From assembly GCF_030815975.1 (NCBI RefSeq), contig NZ_JAUSXL010000001.1, forward strand, positions 372,001 through 436,000: DNA of 64,000 nt, in the 5' to 3' direction. The position numbers and the translations under genes were made by a program. Origin of the DNA: Variovorax paradoxus (GTDB lineage Bacteria; Pseudomonadota; Gammaproteobacteria; Burkholderiales; Burkholderiaceae_C). Positions 8,216-16,177 of this stretch are shown here, piece after piece; position 1 is the first letter of the stretch; each line of letters starts with the position of its first letter. Under the pieces are notes generated by a model. The model was given only the letters and a program-made list of their open reading frames with translations, ran no database searches and was not told where the DNA came from.

Positions 8216-8548
8216 TCAGGAGCCGATCTCGGAAGCGCGCATCCACGCGGGAATATCGCGCTGGCCGTGGAGGACGCGCCAGACGTCGATGCAGTCAGGC
8301 TGTTCGAAGTAGAAGACCAGGTGGGGAAATCGAGTCAACGGCCAGAAACGAAGCCCTGGCAGACCGAGCTCATGCGCGTAGCTCGCAGAGCCCGTGCCCG
8401 GATTCCGACCGATGTGGCTGTAGGCCTTTTCGAGTTCGTCGATGAAGTCGAGTGCGGCACTTGCCGCATCTTCACTCAGGTAATGGGCGACGGCCTCGTC
8501 GACGTCCTGGTTGGCCTGCTCTCGCGGGACGACCGTCTTCGCCTTCAC
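8216..8548 (-). CDS. parE: ParE-type toxin of a type II toxin-antitoxin system (GTG start)
   Basis: A 110-residue protein with the RelE/ParE fold pattern: N-terminal helices with AVAHYLSEDA and ALDFIDELEKAYSHI, a turn with NPGTGS, then strands LRFWPLTRFPHLVFY and a C-terminal RVLHGQRDIP, the usual ParE ending. ParE toxins poison DNA gyrase. The chosen GTG start at 8548 overlaps the parD stop in a GTGA junction, which is the normal arrangement and explains why a longer frame through parD in another phase should be ignored. Antitoxin and toxin are therefore translationally coupled. Location beside diguanylate cyclase is probably incidental. Confidence 0.85.
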   Translation of the reverse strand: MKAKTVVPREQANQDVDEAVAHYLSEDAASAALDFIDELEKAYSHIGRNPGTGSASYAHELGLPGLRFWPLTRFPHLVFYFEQPDCIDVWRVLHGQRDIPAWMRASEIGS

Positions 8549-8808
8549 CTCTTGGCGCCGGCCTTGCCGGCCTTCTTGCTTGCGTTGCGCACCCTTTCGC
8601 GCAGGCCATCGAAGTAGGCCTTGTCTGCCCCGGCGGCGGGAGCCGAGCGGCCTCCTTGAAGCAGCAGACTGCGCAGCTGCAGTCTCTGCTGGTCCTTGCG
8701 GATGAGTTCGCGCACATACTCGCTGCTCGTGCCATAGCCGCGTTCGGAGACTTGCTCGTCTACGAACGATTTCATGGCCTCTGGCAGGGATACGTTCATC
8801 GTGCTCAT
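8545..8808 (-). CDS. parD: ParD-type ribbon-helix-helix antitoxin
   Basis: An 87-residue protein whose first 45 residues (MNVSLPEAMKSFVDEQV, then GYGTSSEYVRELIR) are a typical ParD ribbon-helix-helix DNA-binding module. The Lys/Arg/Ala-rich C-terminal part would wrap and neutralise ParE. ParD proteins also repress their own promoter. Two possible start codons lie three codons apart (8808 and 8799). The promoter predicted upstream would place the transcript start about at 8808, so translation may start with little or no leader. Its last bases overlap the parE start. Confidence 0.85.
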   Translation of the reverse strand: MSTMNVSLPEAMKSFVDEQVSERGYGTSSEYVRELIRKDQQRLQLRSLLLQGGRSAPAAGADKAYFDGLRERVRNASKKAGKAGAKR

Positions 8809-8814
8809 GGCGCA

Positions 8815-8843
8815 AGCCTATCTCGGTTGGCAAAATTTGGCAA
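8815..8843 (-). promoter_or_regulatory. Probable parDE promoter with overlapping direct repeat
   Basis: On the minus strand TTGCCA (8843-8838) and TAGGCT (8820-8815) are separated by 17 bp, a good sigma-70 layout. The -35 part lies in a direct repeat TTGCCAA-ATTTTGCCAA, which is a natural place for ParD autorepression. The predicted start point is within a base or two of the first parD ATG. The rest of the gap up to 9111 holds no gene that I can support. Confidence 0.5.
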
Positions 8844-9111
8844 GCCTGCGGCTCGGCCGACGGTTCCTCGGTGAGTCGAAAAGAAGAGATCGGAAAGCAC
8901 GCATGAAGACCTGACAGGTGGATCGACATCAGCGCCCCACGGCGGGTCCCGCCCGCATTCTGACCGGCAAGGCAGCCCGAGGTTGACGGGGGGCCTGCGC
9001 GCGTCCACCATGGTGTGTCGCTGCTCATGCCGCAGTCGGCGGATGCACCAGGGAGATTGGCTTGCCCGGAACGGTCCAAGGCGCCGTTCAGGGCTTTCAA
9101 GGAGAGATCTC

Positions 9112-9927
9112 ATGGCTGCTGAGAGCGACAAGGTGTTCGCGGGCTCGATCCCGAAGTTCTACGACACGCTGATGGTCCCGCTGATCTTCGAGGCCTATGC
9201 CGCCGACATGGCGGAGCTTGCCGCCGCCTCCTCGCCCGGCGCGGTGCTCGAAACTGCGGCCGGCAGCGGCGTGGTCACGCGGGCGTTGGCGCCCAAACTC
9301 GGCGCCGGCGCGCGCTACGTCGTGACCGACCTCAACCAACCCATGCTCGACTACGCCGCGAGCCGGCAGGGCCCCGACAGCCGCATCGAATGGCGGCAGG
9401 CCGACGCGCTTCATCTGCCGTTCGAAAATGCATCGTTCGATGTCGTCTGCTGCCAGTTCGGTGCGATGTTCTTCCCCGACCGGAGCGCCGGTTACGCCGA
9501 GGCGCGCCGAGTGCTGAAGCCGGGCGGGCGGTTCGTCTTCAATGTCTGGGACCGCATCGAGGAAAACGCCTTCGCCGACGAGGTCACCGCCGCCGTTGCC
9601 ACGGTGTTTCCGCACGACCCTCCGCGGTTCCTCGCCCGCACGCCGCATGGCTATCACGACGTCGCGCTGATCCGCGGGGATCTGAGCCGCGCAGGGTTCA
9701 CAGACATCGAGATCCAGACCCGCGAGAAGCTGAGCCGCTCGCCCTCGGCCCGCGAGGTGGCCATGGCCTACTGCCAGGGAACGCCGCTGCGCAACGAGAT
9801 CGAGGCGCGCGACGCCAGCCTGCTTCAGCGCGCGACCGACCGCGCGGCCGAGGCGATCGCCAGCCGCCATGGCGAAGGACCGGTGGCCGGCAAGATCCAG
9901 GCGCATGTGATCGTGGCGGCGGGATAG
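9112..9927 (+). CDS. Class I SAM-dependent methyltransferase
   Basis: A 271-residue Rossmann-fold methyltransferase. Motif I is VLETAAGSGVVT, the acidic ligand strand is YVVTDLNQPM, motif II is FDVVCCQFGAMFF, and motif III is RRVLKPGGRFVFNVW, the standard order of ubiE-like methyltransferases. The start at 9112 has a strong ribosome site (AAGGAGAG) six bases before it; a longer frame from 8983 reads implausible Arg-rich sequence. The substrate is unknown. Its 3' end (encoding RAAEAIASR and KIQAHVI) is repeated as a fragment near 19.05 kb, so a paralogue once existed there or a piece was copied. Confidence 0.85.
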   Translation: MAAESDKVFAGSIPKFYDTLMVPLIFEAYAADMAELAAASSPGAVLETAAGSGVVTRALAPKLGAGARYVVTDLNQPMLDYAASRQGPDSRIEWRQADALHLPFENASFDVVCCQFGAMFFPDRSAGYAEARRVLKPGGRFVFNVWDRIEENAFADEVTAAVATVFPHDPPRFLARTPHGYHDVALIRGDLSRAGFTDIEIQTREKLSRSPSAREVAMAYCQGTPLRNEIEARDASLLQRATDRAAEAIASRHGEGPVAGKIQAHVIVAAG

Positions 9928-10002
9928 CCAGGTCCCGGCAGGAGGCTGGCGCCGCCTCACCGCGACCTGCGCGCGCACCTCGTCCCCTGGAACGCGTCCG
10001 CG

Positions 10003-10404
10003 CTAGACCGCGATGGCCTCGCCCGAAGCCGCCTGCACCGGAATGTGCGCGCGTTCTTCCTTGATGCGGTTGGCGCCGTCCACGAACACCAGCCTGGGCT
10101 TGTGGCCCGCCACCTGGTCTTCGGGCACCAGGCCGAAGGCCGCGATGATGATCAGGTCGCCCACCGAGGCCCGGCGTGCGGCCGAGCCGTTGACCGAGAT
10201 GATGCCGGTGCCCCGCTCGCCGCGGATCGCATAGGTGACGAAGCGCTCGCCGTTGTTGATGTTCCAGATATGGACCTGCTCGTTCTCGGCCAGGTTGGCG
10301 GCATCGAGCAGGTCTTCGTCGATGGCACAGGAGCCTTCGTAGTGCAGTTCGCAGTCGGTGACCGCAACGCGGTGGATCTTGGACTTGAGCAGGGTACGGA
10401 ACAT
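10003..10404 (-). CDS. panD: Aspartate 1-decarboxylase proenzyme
   Basis: A 133-residue protein that matches PanD throughout. PanD makes beta-alanine from aspartate for pantothenate and CoA synthesis. The self-cleavage site is Gly24-Ser25 in [13 protein letters not shown], giving the pyruvoyl group from Ser25. The substrate-binding Lys9 and Arg54 neighbourhoods (LKSKIHR, FVTYAI) are visible, and [20 protein letters not shown] is the family signature. I start at 10404 ([11 protein letters not shown]), the universal N-terminus, and ignore the longer frame. It is a lone gene with no other pan gene nearby. Confidence 0.95.
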   Translation of the reverse strand: MFRTLLKSKIHRVAVTDCELHYEGSCAIDEDLLDAANLAENEQVHIWNINNGERFVTYAIRGERGTGIISVNGSAARRASVGDLIIIAAFGLVPEDQVAGHKPRLVFVDGANRIKEERAHIPVQAASGEAIAV

Positions 10405-10480
10405 GGGTGAAATCTTTCTCTCTGCGAAGGTGGGACGGCCCGCTTTCCATGATGAGGGCGGGCGTAGGATAGCCCGATCC

Positions 10481-11236
10481 TCACTGCGCCAACTTCGCGG
10501 CCCTGGCGTCGCCTGAAACGTAGGCGAGCTGGTAGCCCCGGCGGTAGATGCCGCGCAGCACGAATCCGTTCTCTTCACGCAAGTCGAGCTTCTTTCGCAC
10601 TTTGGTTGCGCAAACGTCCACCGTTCGCGTGCCGAGCCGGGGCTTGCTTTTCCAGACCCTCGTCAGCAGCCACTCGCGCGTGAGCACTCGGCCGACGTTC
10701 CGGAACAATTCCAACGCAAAGGTCCATTCGAGTTGTGTGAGATGGATCTTGCGGCCGCGGTATTCAACAGAGATCGATTCAGGGCAGAACTTGTAGTCTT
10801 CCCAGGTCATCTCGCCTTCCAGCCGGCCTATCTGGCCTGGGGCATCCTGCTTTTTCAGGAGCGCTTGAATGCGCCATTCCAGCTCCTGGACTCTCGTCTG
10901 CAGGACATTGAAGTCCATGATGTCGTCCCATGAGGAGGCTTCCGAAGCCTGGGGCGAGAGAAGTTTCCATTGCTCCTCTTCCACGACCAAGAGCGTTGGA
11001 ATGCGAAATCTCCTGCATACCTCGGGCAGGCCCTTGTGCTGTGGCTGGTCATGCAGAGTCAGAAGCAGCAGATGGAATCGCTGCCCCATGCAGAACGCAA
11101 TCAGGAAATCGGCAGTGTTGGTGAACAGACTGGGTTCGTATCCCAACAGAACCAGCTCGTCGTGCAGGGCGGTGAGGCGGTCGTTCGTGGTGCCAAGGAG
11201 CGCGACCGACAAAGGTTGGACAGCTTGTGTCGTCAT
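10481..11236 (-). CDS. OmpR-type winged-helix regulator with a degenerate receiver domain
   Basis: A 251-residue protein. The N-terminal 120 residues follow the alternating pattern of a response-regulator receiver ([11 protein letters not shown], then [10 protein letters not shown]). The position of the phospho-acceptor Asp at the end of strand 3 is hydrophobic or Thr, and the acidic pair at strand 1 is also missing, so it cannot be phosphorylated in the usual way. A short helix links it to a C-terminal OmpR/PhoB winged helix (about 150-245) with [26 protein letters not shown] and [14 protein letters not shown]. No histidine kinase is adjacent. It may respond to a ligand or to protein level. 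Codon use is a little less GC-rich than the neighbours. Confidence 0.75.
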   Translation of the reverse strand: MTTQAVQPLSVALLGTTNDRLTALHDELVLLGYEPSLFTNTADFLIAFCMGQRFHLLLLTLHDQPQHKGLPEVCRRFRIPTLLVVEEEQWKLLSPQASEASSWDDIMDFNVLQTRVQELEWRIQALLKKQDAPGQIGRLEGEMTWEDYKFCPESISVEYRGRKIHLTQLEWTFALELFRNVGRVLTREWLLTRVWKSKPRLGTRTVDVCATKVRKKLDLREENGFVLRGIYRRGYQLAYVSGDARAAKLAQ

Positions 11237-11273
11237 CGCTGCTCTACTCTCACTGGCTTGTTCACGATTTCAC

Positions 11274-11292
11274 TTAGAGCGGTTTGCTCTAA
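11274..11292. promoter_or_regulatory. Inverted repeat upstream of the OmpR-type regulator
   Basis: TTAGAGC and GCTCTAA are perfect 7-bp inverted repeats around GGTTT, 38 bp upstream of the regulator's start codon in an AT-richer stretch. This fits an operator, possibly for autoregulation. It has no T-run, so it is not a convincing terminator for the minus-strand gene upstream. Confidence 0.35.
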
Positions 11293-11446
11293 CTATTAAG
11301 GATGGGACACAAAGGCTATTCAACAAAAACAAGGTAGCAAAGGTACAAACGCACGAACCGGCTGCGCGGCGACTAGAAGATGACTGGCAGTGCGGGGCGA
11401 ATGATGGCTAGTGCAATCGTGTGGCGTTTGTAAATAAAGCAGGTGC

Positions 11447-11734
11447 TCATTTCAGACGGCGCTTCGGCAGACGGAACTGCGCACTGTCCTTTGCGGCCAT
11501 CCGCCCGATGATGACGGCCTGGCGCATGTGATAGATCACCTTGCGCAGCACACGCTCCGCCTCGTGCTGAAGGAAGTCGTTGGCCTTCGGGTCCTTGCGA
11601 TACATCCGGAGGATCGTCGCAGCCTGCATCACCTTCTGCCGGCTCTTGAGTGTGTGCAAGCGGGAGAGATCGTGCAATTCGGTCCTCGTGGCCCATGGCC
11701 AGAATGCGGTTTCATGTCGGCAAGAGCGCTTCAC
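11447..11734 (-). CDS. Small basic protein of unknown function
   Basis: A 95-residue frame with gene-like codon use in its central and C-terminal parts. It is strongly basic and predicted helical (VMQAATILRMYRKDP, then FLQHEAERVLRKVIYHMRQ), ending in a KRR-rich tail. I do not recognise a family. It lies in the same orientation as and about 210 bp upstream of the OmpR-type regulator. The first dozen residues look less natural, so the true start may be a downstream codon. It could bind nucleic acid, but that is speculation. Confidence 0.45.
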   Translation of the reverse strand: MKRSCRHETAFWPWATRTELHDLSRLHTLKSRQKVMQAATILRMYRKDPKANDFLQHEAERVLRKVIYHMRQAVIIGRMAAKDSAQFRLPKRRLK

Positions 11735-12235
11735 AACGTGTGCAAGTCCTGCTCGCGAAGCAAGAGCGGCCCAAGCTGAAACTCCAGTCCGGAAGATCAG
11801 ATAAGAAGACTAGCCATGCACACAGGCCACTCACAAGTGTCGATTGCCCGACAGCGCAGCGACCATGACTAAAGGTGCGTGTTCGATGAAAGTTCCGCTG
11901 TTGAGAACCATTTCGCACTAATCGGCTGACATGCTTGCGCTGGTGGTCATGGTGGTTGCGCTGTCAGGCTGCTGCTGCCTATGAATGCTCCACACATCTG
12001 AATACGCTCATTACAGGATTCGTGTTTATGCAGGGAGGGCTGGCAAAGCCGGCCGGTGAGTGTTTCGGAAATTCGTTTCGTCGCGCATAACCGTTTTTTC
12101 CCTTTTCTTGGCGCAGTTCGCGCCGCTCCCTGCCTTCATCTCGATCCGCGAGGCCTCGCCACCGCGTCTGTCACACGCCGGCGTGGAACCTCGGTTTTCT
12201 TGCGCCAGCAAACAACGAGATCGACAGGGGGTTTC
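11735..12235. other. Gene-poor 500-bp spacer
   Basis: No frame in this stretch has convincing coding character on either strand. Base composition is noticeably less GC-rich than the surrounding genes. I see a run of pyrimidines (TTTTTTCCCTTTTC at about 12093) and short imperfect inverted repeats around 12040, but no recognisable element. It probably contains regulatory sequence for the flanking genes or is decayed DNA. Confidence 0.4.
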
Positions 12236-12361
12236 ATGACTATGACTACAGCAACCGCGAACAGGAAGGCGCCGGCAAGTGCCGCCGTTCTGGAGAGTGG
12301 CGATATCCGCTCGTTCGAAGCGTTTGTCACGCAATCGCGCTTGCCACTTCCGATTTTCTAG
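12236..12361 (+). CDS. Candidate 41-residue peptide with a strong ribosome site
   Basis: ATG at 12236 is preceded by ACAGGGGGTTTC, a credible Shine-Dalgarno sequence. The peptide is Thr/Ala-rich at the start and ends RLPLPIF, with no membrane segment and no cysteines. I do not recognise it. It might be a small regulatory or precursor peptide or simply a chance frame. It lies just ahead of the truncated adhesin leader. Confidence 0.3.
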   Translation: MTMTTATANRKAPASAAVLESGDIRSFEAFVTQSRLPLPIF

Positions 12362-12476
12362 ATCGGATCTCGCCAGCCGCTCAGCGTAGTGATCGGCATC
12401 GTCCGCGAGAGCCCTCTCCCCAGTCTTTCATCTCGGTTTGCCACACACCAGTGGCCGCCGTTCAAGTCCTCTTCTC

Positions 12477-12668
12477 ATGAACAAGTCATATCGCTCAATC
12501 TGGAATAAATCGCTCGGCGCCTGGGTGGCCGCCTCTGAAGCCACCAAGGCGCGGGGCAAGAGATCGAGTGGCGGCAGAGCCATGGTGGCGGTGATGGGGC
12601 TGGTGCTTGCGGGGGCGTCCGGCGTCAGCGTGGCGGATTACACCAACAGCAACGGCACCATCACATGA
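12477..12668 (+). pseudogene. Truncated type V secretion adhesin: only the ESPR signal peptide remains
   Basis: The 63-codon frame starts MNKSYRSIWNKSLGAWVAAS, a textbook ESPR (extended signal peptide region) of large autotransporters and two-partner adhesins. The usual charged stretch, the hydrophobic core (MVAVMGLVLAGASG) and a mature-protein start (ADYTNSNGTIT) follow. It then stops. Normal proteins of this kind are hundreds to thousands of residues, so this is the 5' stub of a deleted adhesin. The stop codon overlaps the start of a BamE-like fragment in an ATGA, which looks accidental and marks the deletion junction. Confidence 0.75.
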
Positions 12669-12868
12669 GCAAGGACCAGCTCCTTGACCTGCTTGGCAAG
12701 CCGCATTTCAGCGACGTCCTGGTGGATGTGCGCGAGTGGGACTACGTCTTCAACCTGCGCACCGGACCGGCCCCTGCGTTCATCACCTGCCAGTACAAGG
12801 TGATCTTCGACAGCAGGCACAAGGCGCAGTCGTTCCATTGGCAGCCGGCAAGCTGCGCCGGCCAGTAA
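12665..12868 (+). pseudogene. BamE/SmpA-like domain fragment lacking its N-terminus
   Basis: This 67-residue frame (KDQLLDLLGKPHFSDV, then REWDYVFNL, CQYKVIFD, and a Cys near the end) matches the core of SmpA/OmlA (BamE-like) domains found in outer-membrane lipoproteins and OmpA-type proteins. A signal peptide and lipobox are missing, and the start codon is the one in the ATGA junction with the truncated adhesin stub. The piece is most simply the 3' end of a lipoprotein gene fused by deletion to the adhesin 5' end. Expression as a cytoplasmic fragment is possible but unlikely to be functional. Confidence 0.6.
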
Positions 12869-12880
12869 GAAGAAAGCGCC

Positions 12881-13792
12881 TCAATCGTGCAAGCGTTCAG
12901 CCACGAACTCGCGAAACAAGGCCATCGACGGCGCCTCGGTGCGGCCGACCAAGGTCACGATGGCAAAGCGCGTGCCGCTCAGCAGCGGTGGCGTCGTCAC
13001 CAGCTCGACCAGCTCGCCGGTCTCGAGGCCGCTGCGCGCCGCCGTCACGATGCCAAGAAAAATCGCGTCCGACACCCGGACCGTTTCGATCAGGCTCGCG
13101 ATCTCTTCGCAGCGCAGGCTCACGGCCTGCTGCGGATTGGCCCGCGGGCCGAAATGCTGAATGAGGATCTGCGTCACTTCCTCGACCAGCGGCGTCGAGG
13201 CCAGCGGGTAGCGGAGCACGTCGTCGAACGATACGCCTTTTTTCTTCTTCGCCGCCGCCAGCAGCGGGTGGCCGCGCCTGCAGACAAAGCCCGCCCGCAT
13301 CTCGCTCACGCGCTCGATGCGCAGATCGGGCGCGGGCACCAGGCCGCGCGTGTCGATCACCAATGCGTCGAGCGTGCGCTGGCGCAACTGAAGCAGCTGC
13401 ACTTCGATGGAGCCGCGCGCGACGTGCACGCGGACCTCGGGGTGCTGCTGCGCGATGTGAATCAGGAACGGCGTCATGAGCATGGCGCCCGGGCCCGAAC
13501 CCAGACCGACGCGGATCTCGCCGGTGTTGCCCTTCTTGAGCAGCTCCGCGTTGCGGCGCAGTTCCGCAGCCTCGAAGACCAGGCGCCTGGCGCGCGTGGC
13601 CACGGCCTCGCCCAAGGGCGTGAGCTCGTTGCGCTTGCCCATGCGGTCGATCAGGCGCGCGTCCAGATCGTCTTCGAGCATGCGGATGCTGCGGCTCAGC
13701 GCCGACTGCGTCAGGTGCAGTTGCTCGGCGGCGCGGCTGAACGAGCCGGTTTCGGCAACGGCGAGCAAGTGTTCCAGCTGTCTGAGGTTCAT
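12881..13792 (-). CDS. LysR-family transcriptional regulator
   Basis: A 303-residue LysR regulator: N-terminal winged helix (MNLRQLEHLLAVAETGSFSRAAEQLHLTQSALSRSIRMLE) and an effector-binding domain of the periplasmic-binding-protein type from about residue 90. It is divergent from a Bug-type receptor and M20 hydrolase with 129 bp between, so it most likely controls that operon in response to its substrate. A strong palindrome sits in the spacer. The inducer is unknown. Confidence 0.9.
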   Translation of the reverse strand: MNLRQLEHLLAVAETGSFSRAAEQLHLTQSALSRSIRMLEDDLDARLIDRMGKRNELTPLGEAVATRARRLVFEAAELRRNAELLKKGNTGEIRVGLGSGPGAMLMTPFLIHIAQQHPEVRVHVARGSIEVQLLQLRQRTLDALVIDTRGLVPAPDLRIERVSEMRAGFVCRRGHPLLAAAKKKKGVSFDDVLRYPLASTPLVEEVTQILIQHFGPRANPQQAVSLRCEEIASLIETVRVSDAIFLGIVTAARSGLETGELVELVTTPPLLSGTRFAIVTLVGRTEAPSMALFREFVAERLHD

Positions 13793-13818
13793 TGCCTCGG
13801 CTCCCTTGCATGAGTCTT

Positions 13819-13839
13819 TTTTCTTATATCAAGAAAAAT
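13819..13839. promoter_or_regulatory. Palindromic LysR-type operator between the LysR and Bug genes
   Basis: TTTTTCTT and AAGAAAAA are perfect 8-bp inverted repeats around ATATC. The site lies 27 bp upstream of the lysR start codon and 83 bp before the receptor start, and matches the position of LysR autoregulatory/activation sites. The stretch is very AT-rich compared with its surroundings. Confidence 0.5.
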
Positions 13840-13921
13840 TATGCATTAGACAAATAGTAGGCGCATTCCTACATTTGCGCCCAGCCATTCGCCCCCACCC
13901 ACTGTTCCACAAGAAGCCTCC

Positions 13922-14923
13922 GTGAACCCATCTGAATTGCTGAAGAAAGCCGGAATCCTGCTGGCCGGCCTGTTGCTGTTGGCGGGCTCCGCCATGGCAG
14001 CGGATCCCTTCCCCTCGAAGCCGGTCGTGATGATGGTGCCCTACCCGGCAGGCGGCCTCTCCGACACCATCGCGCGCCTCGTGAACAACCCGCTTTCGAA
14101 GCAGCTGGGCCAGCCGGTGCCGGTCGAAAATCTGGGCGGCGTGAGCGGCGCCATCGCCGCGCAGAAAGTGGCGGGGGCGCCGGCCGACGGCTACTACCTG
14201 TTCCAGGGCTCGCCCAACGAGCTCATTCTTTCGCCGCTGGCCAACGCTGCGGTCCGGTTCAAGAGCGAGGAGTTCCGCCTGGTGCAGATGATCGGCGTGG
14301 CACCGATGGTGATCCTGGCCCGCAAGGACCTTCCCGCCAACACGGCCGACGAGCTGGCCACGCTCGCGCGCAGCGTCTCCAAGACCCGGCCGCTGACCTA
14401 TGGCAGCGTGGGCGTCGGCTCGCTCTACCACGTGCTGGGCGAGCACATGGCGCAGACCCTTGGCGCCACCATGGTCCACGTGCCCTACAAGGGCGGCGCA
14501 CCGCTGCTGCAGGACCTTGGAGGCGGCCAGCTCGACTTCGTCATGCTGCCGGTGTCCCTGCAGCAGATCGCGCTGGCCGAGCAGGGGCGCATCAAGATCA
14601 TCGCCAGCATCAACGCAACGCGCACCGAGCTGCCTGCGCTCAAGAACATTCCAACGGTCAACGAAGGCCAGTTCCTCAAGGGCTTCAACTTCTCGACCTG
14701 GACCGGCTACTTCGTCCGGAAGAACACCCCCGACGAGGTGGTGCAGCAGTTGAACAAGGCGTTGGGCGCGGTGCTGTCCGAGCCGGCCGTGCGCACCCAG
14801 CTCGAAGCGCAGAACATGCTGCTGGCCCAGCCGATGAGCCTTTCGGAGGCCAACAAGGCCTATGCGGCCGAGACGGCGCGCTTCCGCGCGATCGCCAAGG
14901 CCATCAACCTGCAGCCCCAGTAG
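13922..14923 (+). CDS. Bug/TctC-family periplasmic solute receptor (GTG start)
   Basis: A 333-residue exported receptor. The signal peptide (ILLAGLLLLAGSAMA) would be cut before ADPFPSKPV, and the mature start FPSKPVVMMVPYPAGG is the classic Bug motif. HVPYKGGAPLLQDL is the second family signature, shaping the carboxylate pocket. Bug proteins bind carboxylates and feed tripartite tricarboxylate transporters or signal. No membrane subunits are nearby. The gene starts with GTG and leads an operon with an M20 hydrolase (17-bp gap) and an AraC regulator. The ligand may be the amide or peptide-like compound split by the hydrolase. Confidence 0.9.
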   Translation: MNPSELLKKAGILLAGLLLLAGSAMAADPFPSKPVVMMVPYPAGGLSDTIARLVNNPLSKQLGQPVPVENLGGVSGAIAAQKVAGAPADGYYLFQGSPNELILSPLANAAVRFKSEEFRLVQMIGVAPMVILARKDLPANTADELATLARSVSKTRPLTYGSVGVGSLYHVLGEHMAQTLGATMVHVPYKGGAPLLQDLGGGQLDFVMLPVSLQQIALAEQGRIKIIASINATRTELPALKNIPTVNEGQFLKGFNFSTWTGYFVRKNTPDEVVQQLNKALGAVLSEPAVRTQLEAQNMLLAQPMSLSEANKAYAAETARFRAIAKAINLQPQ

Positions 14924-14940
14924 GCAGGAAGAGCCGATCC

Positions 14941-16146
14941 ATGAGCGCCATATTGGAGGCCCTGCAGGCCCACGCCGATGAATTCGTCGCCATGCGGCGC
15001 GACATCCATCGCCATCCCGAACTCGGTTTCGAGGAATTTCGCACCAGCGATCTGGTGGCCGAGCGCCTCGCCCGCTGGGGCTATGCCGTGGAGCGCGGCC
15101 TCGGTGGCACCGGCGTGGTGGGCCAGCTCCGGCGCGGCACGGGCGGCAAGCGTCTGGGCCTGCGCGCCGACATGGATGCGCTGCCGATCGTCGAGACCAC
15201 GGGCCTGGCGCACGCCAGCACCCGCCACGGCGTGATGCACGCCTGCGGCCACGACGGCCACACGGCCATGCTGCTCGCGGCGGCGCACCACCTTGCCACG
15301 CAGGGGCAGTTCGACGGCACCCTCAACCTGATCTTTCAGCCCGCAGAAGAAGGCCAGGGCGGAGAAGGCCAGGGCGGCGCCAAAAGAATGATCGAAGACG
15401 GGCTGTTCGCCAAGTACCCGTGCGACGCGGTCTTTGCCATGCACAACATGCCCGGCCACCCGCAAGGCAAGCTGCTGCTGCGCGAGGGCGCGGCCATGGC
15501 CTCGTCGGACCACGTGACGATCACGCTCGAAGGCACGGGCGGCCACGGCGCGATGCCGCACCGCGCGGCGGACCCCGTGGTGGCCGGATCGGCCATTGTC
15601 ATGGGGCTGCAAAGCATCGTGGCGCGAAACATCGATCCGCTGCACATGGCCGTGATCACGGTCGGCGCATTCAATGCCGGCATGGCCAACAACGTGATTC
15701 CGCAGAGCGCCACGCTCGAGCTCAGCGTGCGGTCGCTCGACCGCGGCGTGCGCGACACCCTGGAGCGCCGCATCACCGAACTTGCGCAGGGGCAGGCGCA
15801 GAGCTTCGGCGTGACGGCGCGCGTTGACTACCGGCGCAGCTATCCGGTGCTGGTCAATACGTCCGCGGAAACGGAGTTTGCGCGCAAGGTGGCCCTGGAA
15901 CTGGTGGGCGCGGACCGTGTCGAGCCGCAGGCGCGGCCGCTCACCGGCAGCGAGGATTTCGCCTTCATGCTGGAGCAGGTTCCGGGCAGCTATGTGCTGA
16001 TCGGCAATGGCGACGGCACGGCCGACGGCATCAACGATGGCCACGGCGCCTGCATGGTGCACAACCCCGGCTACGACTTCAACGACCGCAACCTGCCGAT
16101 CGGCGCAGCCTACTGGGCTCTGCTGGCGCAGCGTTTCCTGGTCTGA
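14941..16146 (+). CDS. M20 family amidohydrolase (hippurate hydrolase/aminoacylase-like)
   Basis: A 401-residue metal-dependent amidohydrolase of the M20D branch. The start RRDIHRHPELGFEE is characteristic, and metal and catalytic motifs follow: LRADMDALPI, MHACGHDGHTAMLL and FQPAEEGQGG. The lid domain carries the HGAMPHRAADPVV motif and the C-terminal part has LTGSEDFAFML. Members remove acyl groups from N-acyl amino acids or hydrolyse related amides. A short extra GEGQGG repeat after the catalytic Glu pair is seen (two copies of GQGGEG-like sequence). It follows the Bug receptor in one operon, suggesting the receptor binds its substrate. Confidence 0.9.
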   Translation: MSAILEALQAHADEFVAMRRDIHRHPELGFEEFRTSDLVAERLARWGYAVERGLGGTGVVGQLRRGTGGKRLGLRADMDALPIVETTGLAHASTRHGVMHACGHDGHTAMLLAAAHHLATQGQFDGTLNLIFQPAEEGQGGEGQGGAKRMIEDGLFAKYPCDAVFAMHNMPGHPQGKLLLREGAAMASSDHVTITLEGTGGHGAMPHRAADPVVAGSAIVMGLQSIVARNIDPLHMAVITVGAFNAGMANNVIPQSATLELSVRSLDRGVRDTLERRITELAQGQAQSFGVTARVDYRRSYPVLVNTSAETEFARKVALELVGADRVEPQARPLTGSEDFAFMLEQVPGSYVLIGNGDGTADGINDGHGACMVHNPGYDFNDRNLPIGAAYWALLAQRFLV

Positions 16147-16177
16147 GCACGTGGCATGCGCGACAGGCTGAACGCCG

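Noticed and set aside
10438..10463. Hairpin between panD and the OmpR-type gene as a terminator
   Set aside because: The 6-bp stem has a large loop and no T-run.
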